Assembly: GCA_037130755.1 (NCBI GenBank)
Contig: JBAXSI010000001.1
Coordinates: 124,001 to 188,000 of the forward strand
DNA from: UBA10649 sp037130755
GTDB lineage: Bacteria > Actinomycetota > Actinomycetes > S36-B12
Reading direction: 5' to 3'
Length of the DNA: 64,000 bases
This document shows positions 1-8,661 of the stretch, one piece after another. The notes beneath the pieces were generated by a model. That model made no database searches and was not told the DNA's origin. It worked only from the letters and a program-made list of their open reading frames with translations. Positions within the stretch are counted from its first letter, which is position 1, and each line of letters starts with the position of its first letter. Made by a program: the position numbers and the translations under genes.

Positions 1-39
1 CCATGCTAGCCGCTATCGGCGGATGTGCCGCGTACGGTG

Positions 40-642
<603 letters not shown>

Positions 643-757
643 TGTCGCCTCCCCTTGCTCGTGCGCCGCCCCACCGGTCCGAGCTCCTTCGCACAGGGTA
701 GCGAAGGCTCAAGGGCCTTGACGGTGCTGACGTTTCCGTCCTCACTTAGTGGTCTTG

Positions 758-786
758 ACGGTAGGAGGGTGCGCGCTGTCGGTCAA
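758..786 (-). promoter_or_regulatory. sigma70-type promoter for the MerR gene
   Basis: On the minus strand TTGACC (781-786) and TACCGT (758-763) are separated by exactly 17 bp, a good match to actinobacterial housekeeping promoters. The predicted start of transcription is near 751, giving a leader of roughly 110 nt before the GTG at 642. No other feature explains the 226-bp gap at 643-868. Confidence 0.6.
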
Positions 787-819
787 ACCACGTGCGCGGC
801 GTGTCGCGGACCAAAGTCT

Positions 820-838
820 CAACCTCCCGCTGAGGTTG
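820..838 (-). terminator. short hairpin after the bifunctional-nuclease gene
   Basis: A perfect 7-bp stem (CAACCTC / GAGGTTG) with a 5-nt loop lies 30 bp past the stop of the 869-1342 gene. There is no clear U-tract, which is usual for actinobacterial hairpins. It could alternatively be a regulator site upstream of the MerR promoter at 758-786. Confidence 0.4.
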
Positions 839-868
839 CGGTGGCGGCCTCACGCGGCACTGCAGGGT

Positions 869-1342
869 TCAGCCGAAGTCCTCCGGGGACACCTGGTCGA
901 GGAATTCGCGGAACTTCTCCACCTGGTCCTCGTCGGGCGGCTCGTCGTCGTCCGGGAGCTCGATACCCGCCGCTTCCATGACCTCTTCGGCACCCCGGAT
1001 GGGTGCGTCGACCCGCAGGGCGAGGGCGATCGCGTCGGAGGGGCGGGCACTCACCTCGACCCCGTTGCTGAAGACGAGGAGGGCGTAGAACACGCCCTCC
1101 TGAAGCGACGTGATCCGCACCTCGGCCAACGTGACGCCGAGTGCCTCGAGGATGTCTCGGAGGAGGTCATGGGTGAGGGGCCGCGGTGGCACGATCCCCT
1201 GCTGCGCGTAGGCGATGGCAGTGGCCTCGACTGCTCCGACCCAGATGGGCAGGTAGCGCCCTGACTCGCGGTCGCGAAGGAGGACGATCGGATTGTTCGA
1301 GGGCATCTCAACCCTGACGCCGACGACTTCGAGATCCTGCAC
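869..1342 (-). CDS. Bifunctional nuclease family protein (DUF151, Rv1829-like)
   Basis: A 157-aa DUF151 (BFN) domain protein. Typical sequence includes VVGVRVEMPSNNPIVLLRD at the N-terminus, YLPIWVGAVEATAIAYAQQG, and the SARPSDAIALALR segment around residues 100-112. Plant and some bacterial members have reported DNase/RNase activity, but the physiological role in actinobacteria is not established. The C-terminal tail is acidic (DDDEPPDEDQ). The GTG start is chosen because TAGGCT sits exactly 6 nt upstream, implying a leaderless mRNA, and because the conserved domain begins immediately. It lies between two MerR regulators, as in mycobacteria. Confidence 0.85.
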   Translation of the reverse strand: MQDLEVVGVRVEMPSNNPIVLLRDRESGRYLPIWVGAVEATAIAYAQQGIVPPRPLTHDLLRDILEALGVTLAEVRITSLQEGVFYALLVFSNGVEVSARPSDAIALALRVDAPIRGAEEVMEAAGIELPDDDEPPDEDQVEKFREFLDQVSPEDFG

Positions 1343-1348
1343 GCCGAC

Positions 1349-1354
1349 AGCCTA
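1349..1354 (-). promoter_or_regulatory. -10 element for a leaderless mRNA (DUF151 gene)
   Basis: TAGGCT on the minus strand ends 6 nt before the GTG at 1342. Transcription would then start at or next to the start codon. The same TANNNT-N6-start arrangement recurs at nine other genes in this window. No convincing -35 is visible. Confidence 0.55.
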
Positions 1355-1380
1355 ACCCGGCTCAGGTCAGCGCGTCGGTT

Positions 1381-2106
1381 TCAGGCTCGACCGCCTCGGA
1401 TCAGTTCAGCGCGAAGCAGCGCAGCGTGCAACTGTACGAACAACGAGGCCAGCTCCCGGATGGTCTCCTGCTCACGTGCCCGTCCGTCGCGATCCCGAGG
1501 CTGCGAGTAGGGCGTGGCGATCTGCTCGACCAGGCCACTCTCCCGGTCCGTGACGACGCGGAACGACCGCAGGTGCCGGGCCTCGACCCCGAAGGCCGAC
1601 AGCCGCGCCACGACGGAGGCGATGGCGAGGGCGTCCTCGTCGTAGTGGCCGGCGGGCGATGCCCAGATCAGGCCGATCCCCTCGAGCTGCGCGATGAACG
1701 CCTCGCTGAGATCACTGGCCGAGCCGAGCTCCTCGCGGGTCATCCGAACACGCCCGGCACCGGGCCTGAAGTCGTCTGGTCGCATGCCCGTTCCGGCCAG
1801 CGGCGCCTTCGCGGGCGCATCCGGATCCGGCAGTCCGTCGCCCAGCGAGTCGCGGATCACCTTCAGCGGCAGGTACTGATCACGCTGCATGGTGAGCACC
1901 GATCGCAGTTGCTGAACGTCGTGCTCGTTGAAGCGTCGGTAACCGGAGGCGGTGCGCTCCGGAGACACCAGGCCCTCGGACTCCAGGAACCTGATCTTGC
2001 TGATCGTGACGTCCGGGAACTCCTTCTTGAGCAGGCTCAGCACCTCGCCGATGCTGATCGTGCCGCTTACGACGGGGCGCCGGGTATCGTCAACGCCCTC
2101 ACTCAT
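1381..2106 (-). CDS. ftsR: MerR-like regulator, FtsR/Rv1828 type
   Basis: 241 aa with a MerR winged helix near the N-terminus: ISIGEVLSLLKKEFPDVTISKIRFLE is the first helix-turn-helix part, followed by SGYRRFNEHDVQQL. The rest (about 90-241) includes a second helical domain ending in an Arg-rich REQETIRELASLFVQLHAALLRAELIRGG helix typical of the Rv1828/FtsR family. In Corynebacterium glutamicum FtsR activates ftsZ (family knowledge). The start ATG overlaps the garA stop as ATGA, so translation is probably coupled. Symbol assigned by similarity and conserved neighbourhood (garA, gcvH, DUF151); the target here is inferred. Confidence 0.8.
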   Translation of the reverse strand: MSEGVDDTRRPVVSGTISIGEVLSLLKKEFPDVTISKIRFLESEGLVSPERTASGYRRFNEHDVQQLRSVLTMQRDQYLPLKVIRDSLGDGLPDPDAPAKAPLAGTGMRPDDFRPGAGRVRMTREELGSASDLSEAFIAQLEGIGLIWASPAGHYDEDALAIASVVARLSAFGVEARHLRSFRVVTDRESGLVEQIATPYSQPRDRDGRAREQETIRELASLFVQLHAALLRAELIRGGRA

Positions 2107-2612
2107 GACGGGGCATCTAGTCCGAGCAGGAAGACGAACCGGAACTTGCCGATCTGCACCTCGTCGCCGCCGCCTAGATGCTGATCCTCCACGCGGATGC
2201 GGTTGACGTAGGTCCCATTCAGGCTGCCGGTGTCTCGAACGCTCCAGCCCTCGGCCCCGTGCCGGAGCTCAGCATGATGGCGACTGACCGTGACATCGTC
2301 GAGGAAGATCCCCGCCTCGGGCGCACGGCCAACCGTGACGACCTGAGCCGCCGGGTCAAGCACGAACTCGGTCCCCTCCCCCGGTCCACGGTGCACGACG
2401 AGAAGCGCGCTGCCGCTGGGCAGCTCGAACTGGCGTCCGCTGCCGACGGGGCTCATGGCGCCCGAGCCCGTGCCGGGTCCGGTGAGGATGGATGTGATCG
2501 AGCCGGTGTGCTCGAGGATCTCGAAGGCCTCGGCGGACAAGGGAGCGCCGCACGCGGCGCAGAACCGGTCCTCGGCAGCGGACACGTGGCCGCAGGCGGG
2601 GCAGGTCGTCAC
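2103..2612 (-). CDS. garA: FHA-domain regulator GarA/OdhI, with zinc ribbon
   Basis: 169 aa. Residues 4-22 form a four-Cys zinc ribbon (CPAC then CAAC). The forkhead-associated domain spans about 70-160 with the diagnostic GRAPEAG, VSRHHAEL and GSLNGTYVN motifs and ends in EVQIGKFRFVFL, very close to mycobacterial GarA. GarA/OdhI binds and inhibits 2-oxoglutarate dehydrogenase and rewires glutamate metabolism until Ser/Thr kinases phosphorylate an N-terminal ETTS motif. Here the equivalent segment reads EHTGSITS, so the phospho-site context differs. GTG start, 3 nt after the gcvH stop; its stop overlaps the next gene as ATGA. Confidence 0.88.
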   Translation of the reverse strand: MTTCPACGHVSAAEDRFCAACGAPLSAEAFEILEHTGSITSILTGPGTGSGAMSPVGSGRQFELPSGSALLVVHRGPGEGTEFVLDPAAQVVTVGRAPEAGIFLDDVTVSRHHAELRHGAEGWSVRDTGSLNGTYVNRIRVEDQHLGGGDEVQIGKFRFVFLLGLDAPS

Positions 2613-2615
2613 GGA

Positions 2616-2999
2616 CTAGCCCTTCTCGACCAGTGCCTGGTAGTCGGCGGCGCTCAGGAGGCCCTCGAGTGCGGCCGGGTCCGCCGGGCGGACCTCCACC
2701 ATCCATCCACCCTGGTACGGATCGGAGTTGACGGTCTCGGGGCTGGCGTCCAACGCCTCGTTGCGGGCGACGACCTCGCCGGCGACGGGCGCGTAGAGGT
2801 CGCTCACACTCTTGGTCGACTCGACCTCGCCGCAGGCGTCTCCCGCACTGAGGGAAGCGCCCAGTTCAGGGAGCGATACGTAGACGATGTCGCCCAGTGC
2901 GTCCTGCGCGTACTCGGTGATCCCGAACACGACGGTTCCGCTTTCCGTGCCGCGCACCCACTCGTGCTCGGCGGTGTAGCGCAACTCCTCTGGGTACAT
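2616..2999 (-). CDS. gcvH: Glycine cleavage system H protein
   Basis: 127-aa lipoyl-carrier protein that shuttles the aminomethyl group between P, T and L proteins of the glycine cleavage complex. The lipoylation loop GEVESTKSVSDLYAP is intact with the modified lysine at residue 63. N-terminal YTAEHEWV is the family signature, and length is normal (about 125-130). ATG start preceded by AGGAGG. Genes for the P and T proteins are not in the window; placement with garA is the conserved actinobacterial arrangement. Confidence 0.95.
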   Translation of the reverse strand: MYPEELRYTAEHEWVRGTESGTVVFGITEYAQDALGDIVYVSLPELGASLSAGDACGEVESTKSVSDLYAPVAGEVVARNEALDASPETVNSDPYQGGWMVEVRPADPAALEGLLSAADYQALVEKG

Positions 3000-3007
3000 G
3001 CGTCCTC

Positions 3008-3736
3008 CTAGTCTGCTGTGCTGGGAACTGTAACCGAGATGGCCATCGACTGAGCGGTTGTGGTGTCAAAACCGGCCCCGCGCGTGCGGACCGTGTCGGC
3101 CAGGCCGCCCGGGATGCTCATCGCTGCCTTCATCGTGTCCGGGTCCCCTATCGCCCGGATTACGAGCGGTTGAGGAATGGGGTTTCCGTCGACGAGCGTG
3201 CCCCGCGGGCCATCGGCGAACCACGTGTTCACCACCACCCGCGTGTCGCCCACCTGGATGGCCTCCGCCCCCGCATCCCGGAGTTCTTGAACCGCGTCCA
3301 GCAGCAACGGGGAGTCCACAGCGCCCTTCGAGTCGGCGATGGAGATGGTCAGCCCGGGCCCGGTCACGGGGGTGGTTCCGGCCAGGACCTGAAGTGCCAC
3401 GACCCTGCGTTGCGCCTCGGCCAGGGCCTCGGCGGTGGAGCCGCGCTCGAGATCGGCCTGCAGGGTGGCAAGTCGCGCTGACTCTGCGAGGAGACGCTGC
3501 TGCCGGGCGTCGAGACCGTCGAGGATCTGGACGAGGTCCTCGGTCCGGGCGTTCTGCCAGGGCGACGTCCCATCCGGACGGATGACGGCGACGGTCACGA
3601 GCAGCCCCAGCACCAAGAACAGCAGTCCGATCGCGAAGTGCGGCCGCCGCGGCTCGAACGCGAGCTGCCGGAGAAGGGCCGCCGGCGACTCCTCGACTGG
3701 CGTGACGCCGGGCGGCTGCGCATCGGCCATGCTCAC
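3008..3736 (-). CDS. DUF881 membrane protein (downstream copy)
   Basis: 242-aa DUF881 protein: cytoplasmic N-terminus (about 1-32), one membrane segment (IGLLFLVLGLLVTVAVI), then a coiled-coil stretch (about 62-115, LDARQQRLLAESARLATLQADLE) and the extracytoplasmic DUF881 domain with the TGPGLTISIAD and DTRVVVNTWF motifs. Function unknown; the family is common in Gram-positives and resembles a division- or envelope-associated bitopic protein. The GTG start overlaps the stop of the Sbp gene as GTGA; an in-frame ATG follows two codons later and is an equally good start. Confidence 0.85.
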   Translation of the reverse strand: MSMADAQPPGVTPVEESPAALLRQLAFEPRRPHFAIGLLFLVLGLLVTVAVIRPDGTSPWQNARTEDLVQILDGLDARQQRLLAESARLATLQADLERGSTAEALAEAQRRVVALQVLAGTTPVTGPGLTISIADSKGAVDSPLLLDAVQELRDAGAEAIQVGDTRVVVNTWFADGPRGTLVDGNPIPQPLVIRAIGDPDTMKAAMSIPGGLADTVRTRGAGFDTTTAQSMAISVTVPSTAD

Positions 3737-4065
3737 GCCCGGAAGAGGATTCGGCGGATGGCGGCCGCGTTGGCGAAGATCCGCATGGCGAGCACGACGA
3801 CGACGCCCGTCGACATCTGGGCCCCGACGCCGAGCTGGTCGCCGAGGAACACCAGGAACGATGCGATCACGACGTTGGACAGGAAGCTGACGATGAAGAT
3901 GCGGTCGTCAAAGCGTCTCTCCATCAGTGCGCGGAACCCTCCGAACACCGCATCCAGCGCCGCAACGATCGCGATCGGCAGGTACGGCTGAAGGGCGATG
4001 GGCACGACTGGGTGCCACACGATCCCCACTGCCACGCCGATGAGAAGCCCGATGATCGCGATCAC
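3733..4065 (-). CDS. sbp: Small basic protein, DUF1290 (Sbp)
   Basis: 110-aa membrane protein of the DUF1290 family, known as small basic protein in Bacillus, where it sits beside division genes. Three to four hydrophobic helices are visible with the family signature YLPIAIVAALDAVFGGFRAL followed by FDDRIFIVSFLSNVVIA. It lies between two DUF881 genes and overlaps both by GTGA (4062-4065 and 3733-3736), so the trio should be co-translated and probably forms one membrane complex (inference). Biochemical role unknown. Confidence 0.88.
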   Translation of the reverse strand: MIAIIGLLIGVAVGIVWHPVVPIALQPYLPIAIVAALDAVFGGFRALMERRFDDRIFIVSFLSNVVIASFLVFLGDQLGVGAQMSTGVVVVLAMRIFANAAAIRRILFRA

Positions 4066-4883
4066 GAGACCCCTCCAGACGCGGGAGCCGGACTCGGCAT
4101 TGCGAAGCGTGGCTGGTGCAGCTCCCCCGCCGGCAACGCTACGTCACGCGCCTTGGTCTCGGCGACCAGTCCGTAGTCGCTGCCGAGGTGCGCGAGCAGT
4201 CGGCCGACACCGGATGACGACTGCACGGCTGCTCCCGCCCCGACTGCCTCAACGCGATAAGGCCTGGCAAGCGGCTCGTAGTTCACGACAATCGCCTCGC
4301 CGGCCGAACGGATGGCCGTGGTGGAGATCAGCCGATGGCCATTGATGGCGATCCCGGTGGCACCTTCGCGCCACAGGGCGTTCGCGATGTCCTGAAGGTC
4401 CCGGTCGAGCACCTGGTTCAGAGAGTTCGCCGTCGCATCCGGCGCGTCGTCGACGGTGATCTCAACTCCCGCGCCCGTTAGGGGCAGGGTGCCCGACGTT
4501 GCCGCCAACGCATCTGCCTGCTCCCGAATCCCTGGCGTCACGTCGCCGTCAGCGAGAACCTGCCGCTCAAGGTCGGACACGTGTGCCTGCTTCGCATTCA
4601 CCAAGGATTGACGCTCGGCGACTGTGGCTGTCGCGGTCGTCACGCGGTCTGCCAGCGCACCACGCGTTCGCTCGCGCTGCTCGTTCGCCCCCAGGTTGCT
4701 GATGAGCACCGACGTGATCAAGAGCCCGATGGCTGCGGCAGCAACGAGCGCAAGGGCGCTGACGAAGACGGGTCCTCGCCGTGCGGATTCCACGGGTGGT
4801 GCAACGTCGGCGTAGTCGTCCGCAAGCGCCGCGGACATGAATGACTCGAGCAGTCCTGAGGCGTGCGGTGCGGCTTCGGTCAC
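4062..4883 (-). CDS. DUF881 membrane protein (upstream copy)
   Basis: 273-aa DUF881 paralogue: cytoplasmic N-terminus (VTEAAPHASGLLESFMSAAL, 1-45), one membrane helix (about 50-70, VFVSALALVAAAAIGLLITSVL), coiled coil (about 75-120) and the DUF881 domain with LTGAGVEITVDDAP and GATGIAINGHRLISTTAI. The start is a GTG at 4881-4883 that overlaps the stop of the upstream nucleotidyltransferase gene as GTGA; an open frame extends further upstream but the residues there are low-complexity shadow of the other gene. Two divergent DUF881 copies flanking Sbp is the usual actinobacterial arrangement (Rv1823-Rv1825). Confidence 0.85.
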   Translation of the reverse strand: MTEAAPHASGLLESFMSAALADDYADVAPPVESARRGPVFVSALALVAAAAIGLLITSVLISNLGANEQRERTRGALADRVTTATATVAERQSLVNAKQAHVSDLERQVLADGDVTPGIREQADALAATSGTLPLTGAGVEITVDDAPDATANSLNQVLDRDLQDIANALWREGATGIAINGHRLISTTAIRSAGEAIVVNYEPLARPYRVEAVGAGAAVQSSSGVGRLLAHLGSDYGLVAETKARDVALPAGELHQPRFAMPSPAPASGGVS

Positions 4884-7372
4884 GAGGCTCCCTCGACCGC
4901 GGCCTGCCAGCGGTCGAGCAGCACGGCAGCGCCCTTGGCATCGCCCGCCTCGGCGTACAGAACGAAGCTGGCCTGATCGTCCTCGGGAAGAACGAGGCAC
5001 CAGCTGCCGTCCTCCTCGATGAGGCGGATGCCGTCGAGGGTGTCCATGCGGTCGCCGTCGGCCAGTTGGCGGACGCTGCGCATGGCCGCCCCCCGGCGAT
5101 GCCATGCCACCGGCACTCGCCGGGACAGGACCGTCGTCGCGGGGATACGGGCGTTCAGCTGGCTCAGTGTGAGCTCGGTGTCGGACATCAGCGCGAGCAG
5201 CATCATCAGCGCCGACACCGCGTCTGGACCTGGTCCCAGCGCCGGCAGGACGAAGCGCCCGCGTCCGTCCCCGCCGAGGATGACGTCCTTGGCCTCTGCG
5301 GCGGCAGCCAGCGCGGCCGACCCCGCACCGATGCGACGGATGGCGACACCGTGGTACTCGGCCACCTGCTCGGCCAGCCGACTCGTCGTGACCGGCACGG
5401 CCACGCAGCCATGGTGCCGTGCGGCGGCCATCAGGTCCAGCATGATGAGCAGCATCCGGCCGTCGTCGATGACGTTGCCCAGTTCGTCGACGATGCTGAG
5501 CCGCTCTCCCGTCGGGCCGAGTCGAGCCCCGAGTCGAGCCCCTGACGAGATCACCAGGCCGCTGAGTCGGCGAAGGGCGGCCTCGCGGTGCGGAGCGGGA
5601 TCGGCGGCGGCCTCCTCCTCCAGCGCAACGCCGACGGTCAGGGCGTCGAGCCCCAGTCGTCCCATGATCATCGAGAGCACGCCGATCGACGGCCCGCCGC
5701 CGGCATCGATCACCAGACGAGGACTGGCCCGTCGGATGGCGTCCATGTTGATCTCAGCCTCGACGTCATTGGCATAGTCGTCGAGGATCCGGTGCGGTGT
5801 CCGGATGTCACCGATGTCACTGGGCAGCGGGCGGCGGAACTCCTTGCGGGTGAAGATCCGCTCGATCGCCTCGCGCTGATGGCTGCTGATCTCCCCGCCC
5901 TGCGGGTTCAGGAACTGCACGTCGAGGCTGTCCGGACGTCCCGGAGTCGTGCGCAGGATGACGCCACCATCGGAGTAGCGCGCCGTGTCGTTGCGGATCA
6001 GTGCTGAGGTCACCGCGCGAAGGTCCCGCAGGTTGATGCCAGCCGCCGTCAGGGCACCCGCGAGCGCCCGGTTGAGAGCTCGTGCGGCCTTGCTGTGGTC
6101 GCGCCCGACGCTGACGGTGGCGCCCTTCGGCAGCGTCGTGGCGAATGCCGCCGCGAGCCGCACGATTCGCTCGGGCGTCATGTCGACGTTCACGATCCCG
6201 CGAACCCCGATGTCACTGAAGACCTGCCTCTGCGACGGCGACTCCCACACCACGGACTCGTCGACGACCGTGCCCTCGTCGATGGTCTTCCCCGGGTAGA
6301 TCAGTACGTCCGTGCCGATCACGGCGCCGTCCATGATCGTGCAGTTGTCGGCGATGACGGCGCCCTCGAGGATCCGTGCGCCGTGCCGGATCTCTGACGC
6401 CCGTCCGATGACACAGCCACGAAGGTCAGCGTCGTTGCCGACGAACACGTTGGGATGCAGGATCGAGTGGTCGACGATCGCCCGCGCACGGATCAAAGTG
6501 TTCGTGCCGATGACGCTGAACGGGCCGACGACCACGTCGGCCTCGATCTTCGCGAACGGGCCGATGTACACCGGCGGGATGACCGTGGCCTCCGGCGACA
6601 GTTCCGCTCCGGTCGCAACCAGGACGCCCGGAGCCACCTCGAACGCCTCGATCGAGCTGTTCACAAGGCCGTCGAGGACGTCGCGCTGCGCCTTGGCATA
6701 GCTGGCAAAGCTGCCGACGTCCTCCCAGTAGCCCTCCATCACCTCGCCGTACACGGGCGCCCCGCGAGCGAGCAGCTCCGGGATCACGTCGTTGGCCCAG
6801 TCCCGCGGCTCGTTCAGGGGGATCTCGGCGAGCACGCGCGGGCTGACTACGTAGACCCCCGTGTTGACGGTGTCGTCGGCCACCTCGCTCCAGCTCGGCT
6901 TCTCGATCATGTTGCGGACGCGGCCACTCCCATCGATCGTGACGACGCCGTAGTTGCGGGGGTCGCTTCTCCGGGCGAGTGCGATCGTCAGGTCTGCGTC
7001 GGTCTCGCGATGCCGGAACATCAGTGCCCGCAGGTCGATGTCCGTCAGGCAGTCACCGGAGATGACGAGGATGTCGTCGTCGTCGAGCCAGTTCTGCGCG
7101 TAGCGGACGCTGCCGGCGGTGCCGAGCGGTCGGGGCTCGGTCAGGAAGCGGAGGTCGATGTCGAGTACGCGGTCGCTGCTGAAGTACTTCAGCACGATGC
7201 TCGCCTGATGCTGGAGCGTCACGACCACGCGTTCGACACCGTGATCGGCAAGCAGGTGCACGACCCGCGCGAGCATCGGCTCCCCGACGATCGGCAGGAG
7301 TGCCTTCGGCGTTGCCGTCGTCAGGGGGCGCAGGCGCGTGCCCGCTCCTCCCGCCATGACGACCGCCTGCAT
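4880..7372 (-). CDS. Sugar nucleotidyltransferase fused to a phosphomannomutase-like domain
   Basis: 830 aa in three parts. Residues 1-235 form a nucleotidyltransferase with the intact signature GGAGTRLRPLT..PKALLPI, plus GDCLTD and NTGVYV metal/sugar-site motifs. Residues about 250-365 are left-handed beta-helix hexapeptide repeats. Residues about 380-825 are an alpha-D-phosphohexomutase fold with a recognisable GGDGRGRF metal-loop equivalent. However, the phosphoserine loop usually reading TASHNP is replaced by RTTPGRPDS (about 472-480), so the mutase half is probably inactive or regulatory; I recall the same change in Streptomyces relatives. Likely supplies GDP-mannose or a related NDP-sugar for the envelope. 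Ends GTGA into the DUF881 gene. Confidence 0.85.
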   Translation of the reverse strand: MQAVVMAGGAGTRLRPLTTATPKALLPIVGEPMLARVVHLLADHGVERVVVTLQHQASIVLKYFSSDRVLDIDLRFLTEPRPLGTAGSVRYAQNWLDDDDILVISGDCLTDIDLRALMFRHRETDADLTIALARRSDPRNYGVVTIDGSGRVRNMIEKPSWSEVADDTVNTGVYVVSPRVLAEIPLNEPRDWANDVIPELLARGAPVYGEVMEGYWEDVGSFASYAKAQRDVLDGLVNSSIEAFEVAPGVLVATGAELSPEATVIPPVYIGPFAKIEADVVVGPFSVIGTNTLIRARAIVDHSILHPNVFVGNDADLRGCVIGRASEIRHGARILEGAVIADNCTIMDGAVIGTDVLIYPGKTIDEGTVVDESVVWESPSQRQVFSDIGVRGIVNVDMTPERIVRLAAAFATTLPKGATVSVGRDHSKAARALNRALAGALTAAGINLRDLRAVTSALIRNDTARYSDGGVILRTTPGRPDSLDVQFLNPQGGEISSHQREAIERIFTRKEFRRPLPSDIGDIRTPHRILDDYANDVEAEINMDAIRRASPRLVIDAGGGPSIGVLSMIMGRLGLDALTVGVALEEEAAADPAPHREAALRRLSGLVISSGARLGARLGPTGERLSIVDELGNVIDDGRMLLIMLDLMAAARHHGCVAVPVTTSRLAEQVAEYHGVAIRRIGAGSAALAAAAEAKDVILGGDGRGRFVLPALGPGPDAVSALMMLLALMSDTELTLSQLNARIPATTVLSRRVPVAWHRRGAAMRSVRQLADGDRMDTLDGIRLIEEDGSWCLVLPEDDQASFVLYAEAGDAKGAAVLLDRWQAAVEGAS

Positions 7373-7382
7373 GCACCTCTCC

Positions 7383-7958
7383 TCACACCTGGGCGCGCAA
7401 CTGCCATGCCTTCTGGGCGTAGCGTATTCCGGCCCACCAGTAGAGCACCGTGCCCCACAGCGCGAAAGCCCATCCGGCGGCCTGTGCGACCTCTCCGACC
7501 CACGAGTCGATGCCGCTGAGCAAGAACAGCGGGAAGCCCCAGAACAGGCAGAAGGTCGCGGTCTTGCCGACGTAGGTCACCGGGAGCGTCGTCCGGCCGG
7601 ACTTGCGCAGGATCGGCACGAGCGCCAGCAGGAACAGCTCGCGAGCGACCAGGATCCCCACCAGCCACCACGGGATCAAGCCGCGCAGAGCGAGGCCGAG
7701 GAGAGTCGCCGCGATGTACAGGCGGTCGGCCAGCGGGTCGAGGAGGATTCCCAGGTTGCTCCGCTGGTTCAGGGCGCGTGCCAGGTAGCCGTCGAGCCAG
7801 TCGGAGACGCCGGCCAGCGCCAGCACGACGAACGCCCAGATGTCGGCCTGCGGCACCAGCACCAGCCACAAGAACACGGGCACGCCCAGCAGCCGGGCGA
7901 AGCTGAGAACGTTCGGAACCGTGAGGATGCGATCCGACGGCGGCTCGAGTTCAGCCAT
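7383..7958 (-). CDS. CDP-alcohol phosphatidyltransferase (PgsA2-like)
   Basis: 191-aa integral membrane enzyme of phospholipid synthesis that transfers a phosphatidyl group from CDP-diacylglycerol to an alcohol. The catalytic signature D-G-x2-A-R-x7-8-G-x3-D-x3-D is present as SDWLDGYLARALNQRSNLGILLDPLADRL (split over about 48-76), with all four Asp in place. Five to six hydrophobic helices follow. The acceptor could be glycerol-3-phosphate or another polyol; the locus position matches Rv1822 pgsA2. Start MAELEPPSDRILTVPN at 7958 overlaps the preceding gene by 8 bp; the open frame continues upstream but without similarity. Confidence 0.85.
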   Translation of the reverse strand: MAELEPPSDRILTVPNVLSFARLLGVPVFLWLVLVPQADIWAFVVLALAGVSDWLDGYLARALNQRSNLGILLDPLADRLYIAATLLGLALRGLIPWWLVGILVARELFLLALVPILRKSGRTTLPVTYVGKTATFCLFWGFPLFLLSGIDSWVGEVAQAAGWAFALWGTVLYWWAGIRYAQKAWQLRAQV

Positions 7959-8661
7959 CGATGGGCTGGTCCTCGGTCGGCAGATCGCCTTGATGGCGTC
8001 CCTTGCGACCGCGCATCCGGAACAGCACGACGAGGGCGAGGATCCCGAGCAGCAGAAGGATGCCGGAGGCGATGGCCAGGCCGGTGATCCACTGAGACGC
8101 ATTGCGCACGGTGAAGTCGATGCTCAGCGTGACCGGCCCGGACGGGATGGCCGACGGGTGCATGACGACGAGGGTCAACGGCCGCTGGTCGGGTACGACG
8201 ATCGAGGGACGAGCGCCCACGGCCTGTACGTCCCAGAAGGTCTGCGTGCGCGGCAGCGCGGGCTGCCCTGTTCCGGGCACGTCGCGCGTGGTCCACTCGG
8301 ACCCGTCGCGAATGGCGACGGCGTACGGCGTCCCCTTGACGTAGCCGTCGACCGCCTCGGTCTTCGCGGCACCGATGAACAGCGTCTGCGTCGAATCCCC
8401 GGGCTCGTCGGACGTGACCGACAGCGTGGTGGTGCCGTAGGCGCCGATGTAGGGCACGGTGGCGCCGAACTTGTCGATGTCGAGGATCGTCGATTTGGCG
8501 GTCGAGCCGGGCGCGATGGTCCCGGCATCGAAGCTCATGAGCCCGTTCATCCCGAAAGTGGAGTAGGCCCAGATTGCGGCAGCGGCGGCGGCGCCGCCGG
8601 CCAGGAGCAGCACAGCGGCCAGCAACCCGACCAGGATCCTCTTGATCACGACGGCTGGCAT
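7951..8661 (-). CDS. Bitopic membrane protein of unknown function
   Basis: 236 aa; I do not recognise the family. An N-terminal hydrophobic segment (about 5-32, rich in Ala/Leu) reads as an uncleaved signal anchor. It is followed by a 165-residue extracytoplasmic region with beta-rich character (SVTSDEPGDSTQTLFIGAAK, TLVVMHPS) and no Cys. A second membrane helix (about 192-215, ITGLAIASGILLLLGILALVVLF) precedes a basic tail RMRGRKGRHQGD. The architecture suggests a periplasmic domain held at both ends. It overlaps the phosphatidyltransferase by 8 bp, so an envelope role is plausible. AGGAAGGGG directly abuts the ATG; a GTG four codons later may be the true start. Confidence 0.7.
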   Translation of the reverse strand: MPAVVIKRILVGLLAAVLLLAGGAAAAAAIWAYSTFGMNGLMSFDAGTIAPGSTAKSTILDIDKFGATVPYIGAYGTTTLSVTSDEPGDSTQTLFIGAAKTEAVDGYVKGTPYAVAIRDGSEWTTRDVPGTGQPALPRTQTFWDVQAVGARPSIVVPDQRPLTLVVMHPSAIPSGPVTLSIDFTVRNASQWITGLAIASGILLLLGILALVVLFRMRGRKGRHQGDLPTEDQPIDG

